A stretch of 64,000 bases of DNA from Eurosta solidaginis (taxonomy: Eukaryota > Arthropoda > Insecta > Diptera > Tephritidae): positions 186,001 through 250,000 of the forward strand of contig NW_027137032.1 of NCBI RefSeq assembly GCF_040869045.1. The letters are read 5' to 3'. Under the pieces are notes generated by a model. It saw only the letters and a list, made by a program, of their open reading frames with translations, was not told where the DNA came from and searched no databases. The position numbers were made by a program, and so were the translations under genes. Positions 1-13,480 of this stretch are shown piece after piece (position 1 is the stretch's first letter; each line of letters starts with the position of its first letter).

Positions 1-131
1 AAACAAATTCGTACACGTTATTTATCAATTTAACTCTAGAATTAAAGGATATACAACGAGAAACAACGTTTGACAACCTTTAAACAGTTTTAATAACTAT
101 CTCAAAAATTGTCGCTCTGATGCAAACAACT
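1..131. repeat. Partial monomer at left edge (3' part)
   Basis: The window opens inside a monomer at the AAACAAATTCGTACACG segment and runs to the AACT just before the next monomer start. It is the right-hand half of an ordinary repeat unit. It ends with the attGtcg variant. Confidence 0.95.
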
Positions 132-400
132 GATCAGTTATCTACTTAAATTTGATGAACAAAACGACTTACGTATTTTAAATATGCTAACCTTTAGCCC
201 GGTAAGCAAATTAAAAAAAAAAACGCAATATGTAGGCTACACGAGAACGGAGACGTCGAGTAACCAAAACAAATGCGTTAAACAAATTCGTACACGTTAT
301 TTATCAATTTAACTCTAGAATTAAAGGATATACAACGAGAAACAACGTTTGACAACCTTTAAACAGTTTTAATAACTATCTCAAAAATTGTCGCTCTGAT

Positions 401-466
401 GCAAACAACTGATGAGTTATCTACTTAAATATGATGAACAAAACGACTTACGTATTTTAAACATGC
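401..466 (+). other. Representative hammerhead-like motif of the consensus monomer (M2), G12 replaced by A
   Basis: This is one example of a motif present in most monomers. CTGATGA starts at 409, then a potential 6-bp stem II (GTTATC with GATgAAC, bulged G), then AAA where a hammerhead has GAA, then stem III ACG-ACTTA-CGT and A at 454 in the cleavage position. Weak stem I pairing is possible between GCAAACAA and TTTT...TGC. In the hammerhead family G12 is the general base, so the consensus would be expected to be inactive or very slow. Class-3 monomers lose one stem II pair. It could be a decayed ribozyme or a coincidence. Confidence 0.3.
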
Positions 467-3192
467 TAACCTTTAGCCCGGTAAGCAAATTAAAAAAAAA
501 CGCAATATGTAGGCTACACGAGAACGGAGACGTCGAGTAACCAAAACAAATGCGTTAAACAAATTCGTATACGTTATTTATCAATTTAACTCTAGAATTA
601 AAGGATATACAACGAGAAACAACGTTTGACAACCTTTAAACAGTTTTAATAACTATCTCAAAAATTGTCGCTCTGATGCAAACAACTGATGAGTTATCTA
701 CTTAAATATGATGAACAAAACGACTTACGTATTTTAAACATGCTAACCTTTAGACCGGTAAGCAAATTAAAAAAAAAAAACGCAATATGTAGGCTACACG
801 AGAACGGAGACGTCGAGTAACCAAAACAAATGCGTTAAACAAATTCGTACACGTTATTTATCAATTTAACTCTAGAATTAAAGGATATACAACGAGAAAC
901 AACGTTTGACAACCTTTAAACAGTTTTAATAACTATCTCAAAAATTATCGCTCTGATGGAAACAACTGATGAGTTATCTACTTAAATATGATGAACAAAA
1001 CGACTTACGTATTTTAAACATGCTAACCTTTAGCCCGGTAAGCAAATTAAAAAAAAACGCAATATGTGGGCTACACGAGAACGGAGACGTCGAGTAACCA
1101 AAACAAATGCGTTAAACAAATTCGTACACGTTATTTATCAATTTAACTCTAGAATTAAAGGATATACAACGAGAAACAACGTTTGATAACCTTTAAACAG
1201 TTTTAATAACTATCTCAAAAATTATCGCTCTGATGGAAACAACTGATGAGTTATCTACTTAAATATGATGAACAAAACGACTTACGTATTTTAAACATGC
1301 TAACCTTTAGCCCGGTAAGCAAATTAAAAAAAAAACGCAATATGTAGGCTACACGAGAACGGAGACGTCGAGTAACCAAAACAAATGCGTTAAACAAATT
1401 CGTACACGTTATTTTTCAATTTAACTCTAGAATTAAAGGATATACAACGAGAAACAACGTTTGACAACCTTTAAACAGTTTTAATAACTATCTCAAAAAT
1501 TATCGCTCTGATGCAAACAACTGATGAGTTATCTACTTAAATATGATGAACAAAACGACTTACGAATTTTAAACATGCTAACCTTTAGCCCGGTAAGCAA
1601 ATTAAAAAAAAAAACGCAATATGTAGGCTACACAAGAACGGAGACGTCGAGTAACCAAAACAAATGCGTCAAACAAATTCGTACACGTTATTTATCAATT
1701 TAACTCTAGAATTAAAGGATATACAACGAGAAACAACGTTTGACAACCTTTAAACAGTTTTAATAACTATCTCAAAAATTGTCGCTCTGATGCAAACAAC
1801 TGATGAGTTATCTACTTAAATTTGATGAACAAAACGACTTACGTATTTTAAACATGCTAACCTTTAGCCCGGTAAGCAAATTAAAAAAAAAACGCAATAT
1901 GTAGGCTACACGAGAACGGAGACGTCGAGTAACCAAAACAAATGCGTTAAACAAATTCGTACACGTTATTTATCAATTTAACTCTAGAATTAAAGGATAT
2001 ACAACGAGAAACAACGTTTGACAACCTTTAAACAGTTTTAATAACTATCTCAAAAATTATCGCTCTGATGCAAACAACTGATGAGTTATCTACTTAAATT
2101 TGATGAACAAAACGACTTACGTATTTTAAACATGCTAACCTTTAGCCCGGTAAGCAAATTAAAAAAAAAACGCAATATGTAGGCTACACGAGAACGGAGA
2201 CGTCGAGTAACCAAAACAAATGCGTTAAACAAATTCGTACACGTTATTTATCAATTTAACTCTAGAATTAAAGGATATACAACGAGAAACAACGTTTGAC
2301 AACCTTTAAACAGTTTTAATAACTATCTCAAAAATTGTCGCTCTGATGCAAACAACTGATGAGTTATCTACTTAAATTTGTTGAACAAAACGACTTACGT
2401 ATTTTAAGCATGCTAACCTTTAGCCCGGTAAGCAAATTAAAAAAAAAAACGCAATATGTAGGCTACACGAGAACGGAGACTTCGAGTAACCAAAACAAAT
2501 GCGTTAAACAAATTCGTACACGTTATTTATCAATTTAACTCTAGAATTAAAGGATATACAACGAGAAACAACGTTTGACAACCTTTAAACAGTTTTAATA
2601 ACTATCTCAAAAATTATCGCTCTGATGCAAACAACTGATGAGTTATCTACTTAAATATGATGAACAAAACGACTTACGTATTTTAAACATGCTAACCTTT
2701 AGCCCGGTAAGCAAATTAAAAAAAAACGCAATATGTAGGCTACACGAGAACGGAGACGTCGAGTAACCAAAACAAATGCGTTAAACAAATTCGTATACGT
2801 TATTTATCAATTTAACTCTAGAATTAAAGGATATACAACGAGAAACAACGTTTGACAACCTTTAAACAGTTTTAATAACTATCTCAAAAATTATCGCTCT
2901 GATGCAAACAACTGATGAGTTATCTACTTAAATATGATGAACAAAACGACTTACGTATTTTAAGCATGCTAACCTTTAGCCCGGTAAGCAAATTAAAAAA
3001 AAAAACGCAATATGTAGGCTACACGAGAACGGAGACGTCGAGTAACCAAAACAAATGCGTTAAACAAATTCGTACACGTTATTTATCAATTTAACTCTAG
3101 AATTAAAGGATATACAACGAGAAACAACGTTTGACAACCTTTAAACAGTTTTAATAACTATCTCAAAAATTGTCGCTCTGATGCAAACAACT

Positions 3193-6100
3193 GCTGAGTT
3201 ATCTACTCAAATTTGATGAACAAAACGACTTACGTATTTTAAACATGCTAACCTTTAGCCCGGTAAGCAAATTAAAAAAAAAACGCAATATGTAGGCTAC
3301 ACGAGAACGGAGACGTCGAGTAACCAAAAGAAATGCGTTAAACAAATTCGTACACGTTATTTATCAATTTAACTCTAGAATTAAAGGATATACAACGAGA
3401 AACAACGTTTGACAACCTTTAAACAGTTTTAATAACTATCTCAAAAATTATCGCTCTGATGCAAACAACTGATGAGTTATCTACTTAAGTTTGATGAACA
3501 AAACGACTTACGTATTTTAAGCATGCTAACCTTTAGCCCGGTAAGCAAATTAAAAAAAAAACGCAATATGTAGGCTACACGAGAACGGAGACGTCGAGTA
3601 ACCAAAACAAATGCGTTAAACAAATTCGTACACGTTATTTATCAATTTAACTCTAGAATTAAAGGATATACAACGAGAAACAACGTTTGACAACCTTTAA
3701 ACAGTTTTAATAACTATCTCAAAAATTATCGCTCTGATGCAAACAACTGATGAGTTATCTACTTAAATTTGATGAACAAAACGACTTACGTATTTTAAAC
3801 ATGCTAACCTTTAGCCCGGTAAGCAAATTAAAAGAAAAACGCAATATGTAGGCTACACGAGAACGGAGACGTCGAGTAACCAAAACAAATGCGTTAAACA
3901 AATTCGTACACGTTATTTATCAATTTAACTCTAGAATTAAAGGATATACAACGAAAAACAACGTTTGACAACCTTTAAACAGTTTTAATAACTATCTCAA
4001 AAATTGTCGCTCTGATGCAAACAACTGATGAGTTATCTACTTAAATTTGTTGAACAAAACGACTTACGTATTTTGAGCATGCTAACCTTTAGCCCGGTAA
4101 GCAAATTAAAAAAAAACGCAATATGTAGGCTACACGAGAACGGAGACGTCGAGTAACCAAAACAAATGCGTTAAAGAAATTCGTACACGTTATTTATCAA
4201 TTTAACTCTAGAATTAAAGGATATACAACGAGAAACAACGTTTGACAACCTTTAAACAGTTTTAATAACTATCTCAAAAATTATCGCTCTGATGCAAACA
4301 ACTGATGAGTTATCTACTTATATATGATGAACAAAACGACTTACGTATTTTAAACATGCTAACCTTTAGCCCGGTAAGCAAATTAAAAAAAAAACGCAAT
4401 ATGTAGGCTACACGAGAACGGAGACGTCGAGTAACCAAAACAAATGCGTTAAACAAATTCGTACACGTTATTTATCAATTTAACTCTAGAATTAAAGGAT
4501 ATACAACGAGAAACAACGTTTGACAACCTTTAAACAGTTTTAATAACTATCTCAAAAATTATCGCTCTGATGCAAACAACTGATGAGTTATCTACTTAGA
4601 TATGATGAACAAAACGACTTACGTATTTTAAACATGCTAACCTTTAGCCCGGTAAGCAAATTAAAAAAAAAACGCAATATGTATGCTACACGAGAACGGA
4701 GACGTCGAGTAACCAAAACAAATGCGTTAAACAAATTCGTACACGTTATTTATCAATTTAACTCTAGAATTAAAAGATATACAACGAGAAACAACGTTTG
4801 ACAACCTTTAAACAGTTTTAATAACTATCTCAAAAATTATCGCTCTGATGCAAACAACTGATGAGTTATCTACTTAAATTTGTTGAACAAAACGACTTAC
4901 GTATTTTAAACATGCTAACCTTTAGCCCGGTAAGCAAATTAAAAAAAAAACGCAATATGTAGGCTGCACGAGAACGGAGACGTCGAGTAACCAAAACAAA
5001 TGCGTTAAACAAATTCGTACACGTTATTTATCAATTTAACTCTAGAATTAAAGGATATACAACGAGAAACAACGTTTGACAACCTTTAAACAGTTTTAAT
5101 AACTATCTCAAAAATTGTCGCTCTGATGCAAACAACTGATGAGTTATCTACTCAAATTTGTTGAACAAAACGACTTACGTATTTTAAACATGCTAACCTT
5201 TAGCCCGGTAAGCAAATTAAAAAAAAAACGCAATATGTAGGCTACACGAGAACGGAGACGTCGAGTAACCAAAACAAATGCGTTAAACAAATTCGTACAC
5301 GTTATTTATCAATTTAACTCTAGAATTAAAGGATATACAACGAGAAACAACGTTTGACAACCTTTAAACAGTTTTAATAACTATCTCAAAAATTATCGCT
5401 CTGATGCAAACAACTGATGAGTTATCTACTTAAATATGATGAACAAAACGACTTACGTATTTTAAACATGCTAACATTTAGCCCGGTAAGCAAATTAAAA
5501 AAAAAACGCAATATGTAGGCTACACGAGAACGGAGACGTCGAGTAACCAAAACAAATGCGTTAAACAAATTCGTACACGTTATTTATCAATTTAACTCTA
5601 GAATTAAAGGATATACAACGAGAAACAACGTTTGACAACCTTTAAACAGTTTTAATAACTATCTCAAAAATTATCGCTCTGATGCAAACAACTGATGAGT
5701 TATCTACTTAAATTTGATGAACAAAACGACTTACGTATTTTAAACATGCTAACCTTTAGCCCGGTAAGCAAATTAAAAAAAAACGCAATATGTAGGCTAC
5801 ACGAGAACGGAGACGTCGAGTAACCAAAACAAATGCGTTAAACAAATTCGTACACGTTATTTATCAATTTAACTCTAGAATTAAAGGATATACAACGAGA
5901 AACAACCTTTGACAACCTTTAAACAGTTTTAATAACTATCTCAAAAATTGTCGCTCTGATGCAAACAACTGATGAGTTATCTACTTAAATTTGATGAACA
6001 AACGACTTACGTATTTTAAACATGCTAACCTTTAGCCCGGTAAGCAAATTAAAAAAAAAAACGCAATATGTAGGCTACACGAGAACGGAGACGTCGAGTA

Positions 6101-6526
6101 ACCAAAACAAATGCGTTAAACAAATTCGTACACGTTATTTATCAATTTAACTCTAGAATTAAAGGATATACAACGAGAAACAACGTTTGACAACCTTTAA
6201 ACAGTTTTAATAACTATCTCAAAAATTGTCGCTCTGATGCAAACAACTGATGAGTTATCTACTTGAATATGATGAACAAAACGACTTACGTATTTTAAAC
6301 ATGCTAACCTTTAGCCCGGTAAGCAAATTAAAAAAAAAACGCAATATGTAGGCTACACGAGAACGGAGACGTCGAGTAACCAAAACAAATGCGTTAAACA
6401 AATTCGTACACGTTATTTATCAATTTAACTCTAGAATTAAAGGATATACAACGAGAAACAACGTTTGACAACCTTTAAACAGTTTTAATAACTATCTCAA
6501 AAATTGTCGCTCTGATGCAAACAACT
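3193..6526. repeat. 12-monomer HOR copy (M12-M23), 3,334 bp
   Basis: The unit opens with a distinctive monomer reading ctgCtgag plus actCaaatttgatg and aaaaGaaatgcg. Further private markers follow in order: cttaaGtttg with agcatg (M13), ttttGagcatg with ttaaaGaaattcg (M15), cttaTatatg (M16), cttaGatatg with gtaTgc and attaaaAgat (M17), ggctGcacg (M18), ctaacAttt (M20), aacaacCttt (M21), gaacAAACgac (M22) and cttGaatatg (M23). All recur in the same order in the next block, which shows block-wise duplication. Confidence 0.9.
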
Positions 6527-9500
6527 GCTGAGTTATCTACTCAAATTTGATGAACAAAACGACTTACGTATTTTAAACATGCTAACCTTTAGCCCGGTAA
6601 GCAAATTAAAAAAAAAACGCAATATGTAGGCTACACGAGAACGGAGACGTCGAGTAACCAAAAGAAATGCGTTAAACAAATTCGTACACGTTATTTATCA
6701 ATTTAACTCTAGAATTAAAGGATATACAACGAGAAACAACGTTTGACAACCTTTAAACAGTTTTAATAACTATCTCAAAAATTATCGCTCTGATGCAAAC
6801 AACTGATGAGTTATCTACTTAAGTTTGATGAACAAAACGACTTACGTATTTTAAGCATGCTAACCTTTAGCCCGGTAAGCAAATTAAAAAAAAAACGCAA
6901 TATGTAGGCTACACGAGAACGGAGACGTCGAGTAACCAAAACAAATGCGTTAAACAAATTCGTACACGTTATTTATCAATTTAACTCTAGAATTAAAGGA
7001 TATACAACGAGAAAAAACGTTTGACAACCTTTAAACAGTTTTAATAACTATCTCAAAAATTATCGCTCTGATGCAAACAACTGATGAGTTATCTACTTAA
7101 ATTTGATGAACAAAACGACTTACGTATTTTAAACATGCTAACCTTTAGCCCGGTAAGCAAATTAAAAAAAAAACGCAATATGTAGGCTACACGAGAACGG
7201 AGACGTCGAGTAACCAAAACAAATGCGTTAAACAAATTCGTACACGTTATTTATCAATTTAACTCTAGAATTAAAGGATATACAACGAAAAACAACGTTT
7301 GACAACCTTTAAACAGTTTTAATAACTATCTCAAAAATTGTCGCTCTGATGCAAACAACTGATGAGTTATCTACTTAAATTTGTTGAACAAAACGACTTA
7401 CGTATTTTGAGCATGCTAACCTTTAGCCCGGTAAGCAAATTAAAAAAAAACGCAATATGTAGGCTACACGAGAACGGAGACGTCGAGTAACCAAAACAAA
7501 TGCGTTAAAGAAATTCGTACACGTTATTTATTAATTTAACTCTAGAATTAAAGGATATACAACGAGAAACAACGTTTGACAACCTTTAAACAGTTTTAAT
7601 AACTATCTCAAAAATTATCGCTCTGATGCAAACAACTGATGAGTTATCTACTTATATATGATGAACAAAACGACTTACGTATTTTAAACATGCTAACCTT
7701 TAGCCCGGTAAGCAAATTAAAAAAAAAACGCAATATGTAGGCTACACGAGAACGGAGACGTCGAGTAACCAAAACAAATGCGTTAAACAAATTCGTACAC
7801 GTTATTTATCAATTTAACTCTAGAATTAAAGGATATACAACGAAAAACAACGTTTGACAACCTTTAAACAGTTTTAATAACTATCTCAAAAATTATCGCT
7901 CTGATGCAAACAACTGATGAGTTATCTACTTAGATATGATGAACAAAACGACTTACGTATTTTAAACATGCTAACCTTTAGTCCGGTAAGCAAATTAAAA
8001 AAAAAAACGCAATATGTAGGCTACACGAGAACGGAGACGTCGAGTAACCAAAACAAATGCGTTAAACAAATTCGTACACGTTATTTATCAATTTAACTCT
8101 AGCATTAAAGGATATACAACGAGAAACAACGTTTGACAACCTTTAAACAGTTTTAATAACTATCTCAAAAATTATCGCTCTGATGCAAACAACTGATGAG
8201 TTATCTACTTAAATATGATGAACAAAACGACTTACGTATTTTAAACATGCTAACCTTTAGCCCGGTAAGCAAATTAAAAAAAAAACGCAATATGTATGCT
8301 ACACGAGAACGGAGACGTCGAGTAACCAAAACAAATGCGTTAAACAAATTCGTACACGTTATTTATCAATTTAACTCTAGAATTAAAAGATATACAACGA
8401 GAAACAACGTTTGACAACCTTTAAACAGTTTTAATAACTATCTCAAAAATTATCGCTCTGATGCAAACAACTGATGAGTTATCTACTTAAATTTGTTGAA
8501 CAAAACGACTTACGTATTTTAAACATGCTAACCTTTAGCCCGGTAAGCAAATTAAAAAAAAAACGCAATATGTAGGCTGCACGAGAACGGAGACGTCGAG
8601 TAACCAAAACAAATGCGTTAAACAAATTCGTACACGTTATTTATCAATTTAACTCTAGAATTAAAGGATATACAACGAGAAACAACGTTTGACAACCTTT
8701 AAACAGTTTTAATAACTATCTCAAAAATTGTCGCTCTGATGCAAACAACTGATGAGTTATCTACTCAAATTTGTTGAACAAAACGACTTACGTATTTTAA
8801 ACATGCTAACCTTTAGCCCGGTAAGCAAATTAAAAAAAAAACGCAATATGTAGGCTACACGAAAACGGAGACGTCGAGTAACCAAAACAAATGCGTTAAA
8901 CAAATTCGTACACGTTATTTATCAATTTAACTCTAGAATTAAAGGATATACAACGAGAAACAACGTTTGACAACCTTTAAACAGTTTTAATAACTATCTC
9001 AAAAATTATCGCTCTGATGCAAACAACTGATGAGTTATCTACTTAAATATGATGAACAAAACGACTTACGTATTTTAAACATGCTAACATTTAGCCCGGT
9101 AAGCAAATTAAAAAAAAAACGCAATATGTAGGCTACACGAGAACGGAGACGTCGAGTAACCAAAACAAATGCGTTAAACAAATTCGTACACGTTATTTAT
9201 CAATTTAACTCTAGAATTAAAGGATATACAACGAGAAACAACGTTTGACAACCTTTAAACAGTTTTAATAACTATCTCAAAAATTATCGCTCTGATGCAA
9301 ACAACTGATGAGTTATCTACTTAAATTTGATGAACAAAACGACTTACGTATTTTAAACATGCTAACCTTTAGCCCGGTAAGCAAATTAAAAAAAAACGCA
9401 ATATGTAGGCTACACGAGAACGGAGACGTCGAGTAACCAAAACAAATGCGTTAAACAAATTCGTACACGTTATTTATCAATTTAACTCTAGAATTAAAGG

Positions 9501-10139
9501 ATATACAACGAGAAACAACCTTTGACAACCTTTAAACAGTTTTAATAACTATCTCAAAAATTGTCGCTCTGATGCAAACAACTGATGAGTTATCTACTTA
9601 AATTTGATGAACAAACGACTTACGTATTTTAAACATGCTAACCTTTAGCCCGGTAAGCAAATTAAAAAAAAAAACGCAATATGTAGGCTACACGAGAACG
9701 GAGACGTCGAGTAACCAAAACAAATGCGTTAAACAAATTCGTACACGTTATTTATCAATTTAACTCTAGAATTAAAGGATATACAACGAGAAACAACGTT
9801 TGACAACCTTTAAACAGTTTTAATAACTATCTCAAAAATTGTCGCTCTGATGCAAACAACTGATGAGTTATCTACTTGAATATGATGAACAAAACGACTT
9901 ACGTATTTTAAACATGCTAACCTTTAGCCCGGTAAGCAAATTAAAAAAAAAACGCAATATGTAGGCTACACGAGAACGGAGACGTCGAGTAACCAAAACA
10001 AATGCGTTAAACAAATTCGTACACGTTATTTATCAATTTAACTCTAGAATTAAAGGATATACAACGAGAAACAACGTTTGACAACCTTTAAACAGTTTTA
10101 ATAACTATCTCAAAAATTATCGCTCTGATGCAAACAACT
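6527..10139. repeat. 13-monomer derivative of the same HOR (M24-M36), 3,613 bp
   Basis: This repeats the M12-M23 marker series in the same order but holds one extra monomer. Markers united in M17 of the first copy are split: cttaGatatg sits in M29 (start 7916), while gtaTgc and attaaaAgat sit in M30 (start 8195). New private changes such as tatTaattt, gTccgg, ctagCatt and cgaAaacgg date from after the duplication. Confidence 0.88.
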
Positions 10140-13100
10140 GATGAGTTATCTACTTAAATTTGATGAACAAAACGACTTACGTATTTTAAACATGCTAACC
10201 TTTAGCCCGGTAAGCAAATTAAAAAAAAAAAACGCAATATGTAGGCTACACGAGAACGGAGACGTCGAGTAACCAAAACAAATGCGTTAAACAAATTCGT
10301 ACACGTTATTTATCAATTTAACTCTAGAATTAAAGGATATACAACGAGAAACAACGTTTGACAACCTTTAAACAGTTTTAATAACTATCTCAAAAATTAT
10401 CGCTCTGATGCAAACAACTGATGAGTTATCTACTTAAATTTGTTGAACAAAACGACTTACGTATTTTAAACATGCTAACCTTTAGCCCGGTAAGCAAATT
10501 AAAAAAAAACGCAATATGTAGGCTACACGAGAACGGAGACGTCGAGTAACCAAAACAAATGCGTTAAACAAATTCGTACACGTTATTTATCAATTTAACT
10601 CTAGAATTAAAGGATATACAACGAGAAACAACGTTTGACAACCTTTAAACAGTTTTAATAACTATCTCAAAAATTATCGCTCTGATTCAAACAGCTGATG
10701 AGTTATCTACTCAAATTTGATGAACAAAACGACTTACGTATTTTAAACATGCTAACCTTTAGCCCGGTAAGCAAATTAAAAACAAAACGCAATATGTAGG
10801 CTACACGAGAACGGAGACGTCGAGTAACCAAAACAAATGCGTTAAACAAATTCGTACACGTTATTTATCAATTTAACTCTAGAATTAAAGGATATACAAC
10901 GAGAAACAACGTTTGACAACCTTTAAACAGTTTTAATAACTATCTCAAAAATTATCGCTCTGATGCAAACAACTGATGAGTTATCTACTTAAATTTGATG
11001 AACAAAACGACTTACGTATTTTAAACATGCTAACCTTTATCCCGGTAAGCAAATTAAAAAAAAAAACGCAATATGTAGGCTACACGAGAACGGAGACGTC
11101 GAGTAACCAAAACAAATGCGTTAAACAAATTCGTACACGTTATTTATCAATTTAACTCTAGAATTAAAGGATATACAACGAGAAACAACGTTTGACAACC
11201 TTTAAACAGTTTTAATAACTATCTCAAAAATTATCGCTCTGATGCAAACAACTGATGAGTTATCTACTTAAATTTGTTGAACAAAACGACTTACGTATTT
11301 TAAACATGCTAACCTTTAGCCCGGTAAGCAAATTAAAAAAAAAAAACGCAATATGTAGGCTACACGAGAACGGAGACGTCGAGTAACCAAAACAAATGCG
11401 TTAAACAAATTCGTACACGTTATTTATCAATTTAACTCTAGAATTAAAGGATATACAACGAGAAACAACGTTTGACAACCTTTAAACAGTTTTAATAACT
11501 ATCTCAAAAATTGTCGCTCTGATGCAAACAACTGATGAGTTATCTACTCAAATTTGTTGAACAAAACGACTTACGCATTTTAAACATGCTAACCTTTAGC
11601 CCGGTAAGCAAATTAAAAAAAAACGCAATATGTAGGCTACACGAGAACGGAGACGTCGAGTAACCAAAACAAATGCGTTAAACAAATTCGTACACGTTAT
11701 TTATCAATTTAACTCTAGAATTAAAGGATATACAACGAGAAACAATGTTTGACAACCTTTAAACAGTTTTAATAACTATCTCAAAAATTGTCGCTCTGAT
11801 GCAAACAACTGATGAGTTATCTACTTAAATTTGATGAACACACGACTTACGTATTTTAAACATGCTAACCTTTAGCCCGGTAAGCAAATTAAAAAAAAAA
11901 CGCAATATGTAGGCTACACGAGAACGGAGACGTCGAGTAACCAAAACAAATGCGTTAAACAAATTCGTACACGTTATTTATCAATTTAACTCTAGAATTA
12001 AAGGATATACAACGAGAAACAACGTTTGACAAACTTTAAACAGTTTTAATAACTATCTCAAAAATTGTCGCTCTGATGCAAACAACTGATGAGTTATCTA
12101 CTTGAATATGATGAACAAAACGACTTACGTATTTTAAACATGCTAACCTTTAGCCCGGTAAGCAAATTAAAAAAAAAACGCAATATGTAGGCTACACGAG
12201 AACGGAGACGTCGAGTAACCAAAACAAATGCGTTAAACAAATTCGTACACGTTATTTATCAATTTAACTCTAGAATTAAAGGATATACAACGAGAAACAA
12301 CGTTTGACAACCTTTAAACAGTTTTAATAACTATCTCAAAAATTATCGCTCTGATGCAAACAACTGATGAGTTATCTACTTAAATTTGATGAACAAAACG
12401 ACTTACGTATTTTAAACATGCTAACCTTTAGCCCGGTAAGCAAATTAAAAAAAAAAAACGCAATATGTAGGCTACACGAGAACGGAGACGTCGAGTAACC
12501 AAAACAAATGCGTTAAACAAATTCGTACACGTTATTTATCAATTTAACTCTAGAATTAAAGGATATACAACGAGAAACAACGTTTGACAACCTTTAAACA
12601 GTTTTAATAACTATCTCAAAAATTATCGCTCTGATGCAAACAACTGATGAGTTATCTACTTAAATTTGTTGAACAAAACGACTTACGTATTTTAAACATG
12701 CTAACCTTTAGCCCGGTAAGCAAATTAAAAAAAAAACGCAATATGTAGGCTACACGAGAACGGAGACGTCGAGTAACCAAAACAAATGCGTTAAACAAAT
12801 TCGTACACGTTATTTATCAATTTAACTCTAGAATTAAAGGATATACAACGAGAAACAACGTTTGACAACCTTTAAACAGTTTTAATAACTATCTCAAAAA
12901 TTATCGCTCTGATGCACACAGCTGATGAGTTATCTACTCAAATTTGATGAACAAAACGACTTACGTATTTTAAACATGCTAACCTTTAGCCCGGTAAGCA
13001 AATTAAAAACAAAACGCAATATGTAGGCTACACGAGAACGGAGACGTCGAGTAACCAAAACAAATGCGTTAAACAAATTCGTACACGTTATTTATCAATT

Positions 13101-13480
13101 TAACTCTAGAATTAAAGGATATACAACGAGAAACAACGTTTGACAACCTTTAAACAGTTTTAATAACTATCTCAAAAATTATCGCTCTGATGCAAACAAC
13201 TGATGAGTTATCTACTTAAATTTGATGAACAAAACGACTTACGTATTTTAAACATGCTAACCTTTAGCCCGGTAAGCAAATTAAAAAAAAAAACGCAATA
13301 TGTAGGCTACACGAGAACGGAGACGTCGAGTAACCAAAACAAATGCGTTAAACAAATTCGTACACGTTATTTATCAATTTAACTCTAGAATTAAAGGATA
13401 TACAACGAGAAACAACGTTTGACAACCTTTAAACAGTTTTAATAACTATCTCAAAAATTATCGCTCTGATGCAAACAACT
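10140..13480. repeat. 12-monomer HOR copy A (M37-M48), ~3.34 kb
   Basis: Ordered markers: gatTcaaacaGc before an L2 monomer with aaaaCaaaacg; tttaTcccgg; a 12-A tract; L3 with acaaTgttt; a gaacaCACgac monomer; cttGaatatg; gatgcaCacaGc before a second L2 monomer with aaaaCaaaacg. The two aaaaCaaaacg monomers lie 8 and then 4 monomers apart, so the 12-mer itself looks built from an 8-mer and a related 4-mer. Confidence 0.88.

Noticed and set aside
69..105. Bacterial-type promoter: TTGACA followed by TAATAA or TAACTA
   Set aside because: TTGACAACC with a downstream AT-rich segment occurs in every monomer, but spacing is off for the best -10 match and the context is a eukaryotic satellite with no gene downstream.
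389..416. Type III hammerhead reading using GTC upstream of CTGATGAG (attGTCgctctgatgcaaacaa)
   Set aside because: The segment between GTC and CTGATGA cannot form stem I (first pairs would be G-A and C-A), and half of the monomers read ATC. The type I reading fits better.
411..676. C/D-box snoRNA (ATGATGA as C box, CTGA as D box)
   Set aside because: The two boxes are about 240 nt apart with no terminal stem, far from the usual size of such RNAs.
4583..4801. Plus-strand 72-codon frames as protein-coding genes
   Set aside because: They lie wholly inside satellite monomers, open through single substitutions at a TAG codon, depend on A-tract length, and resemble no protein family I recognise.
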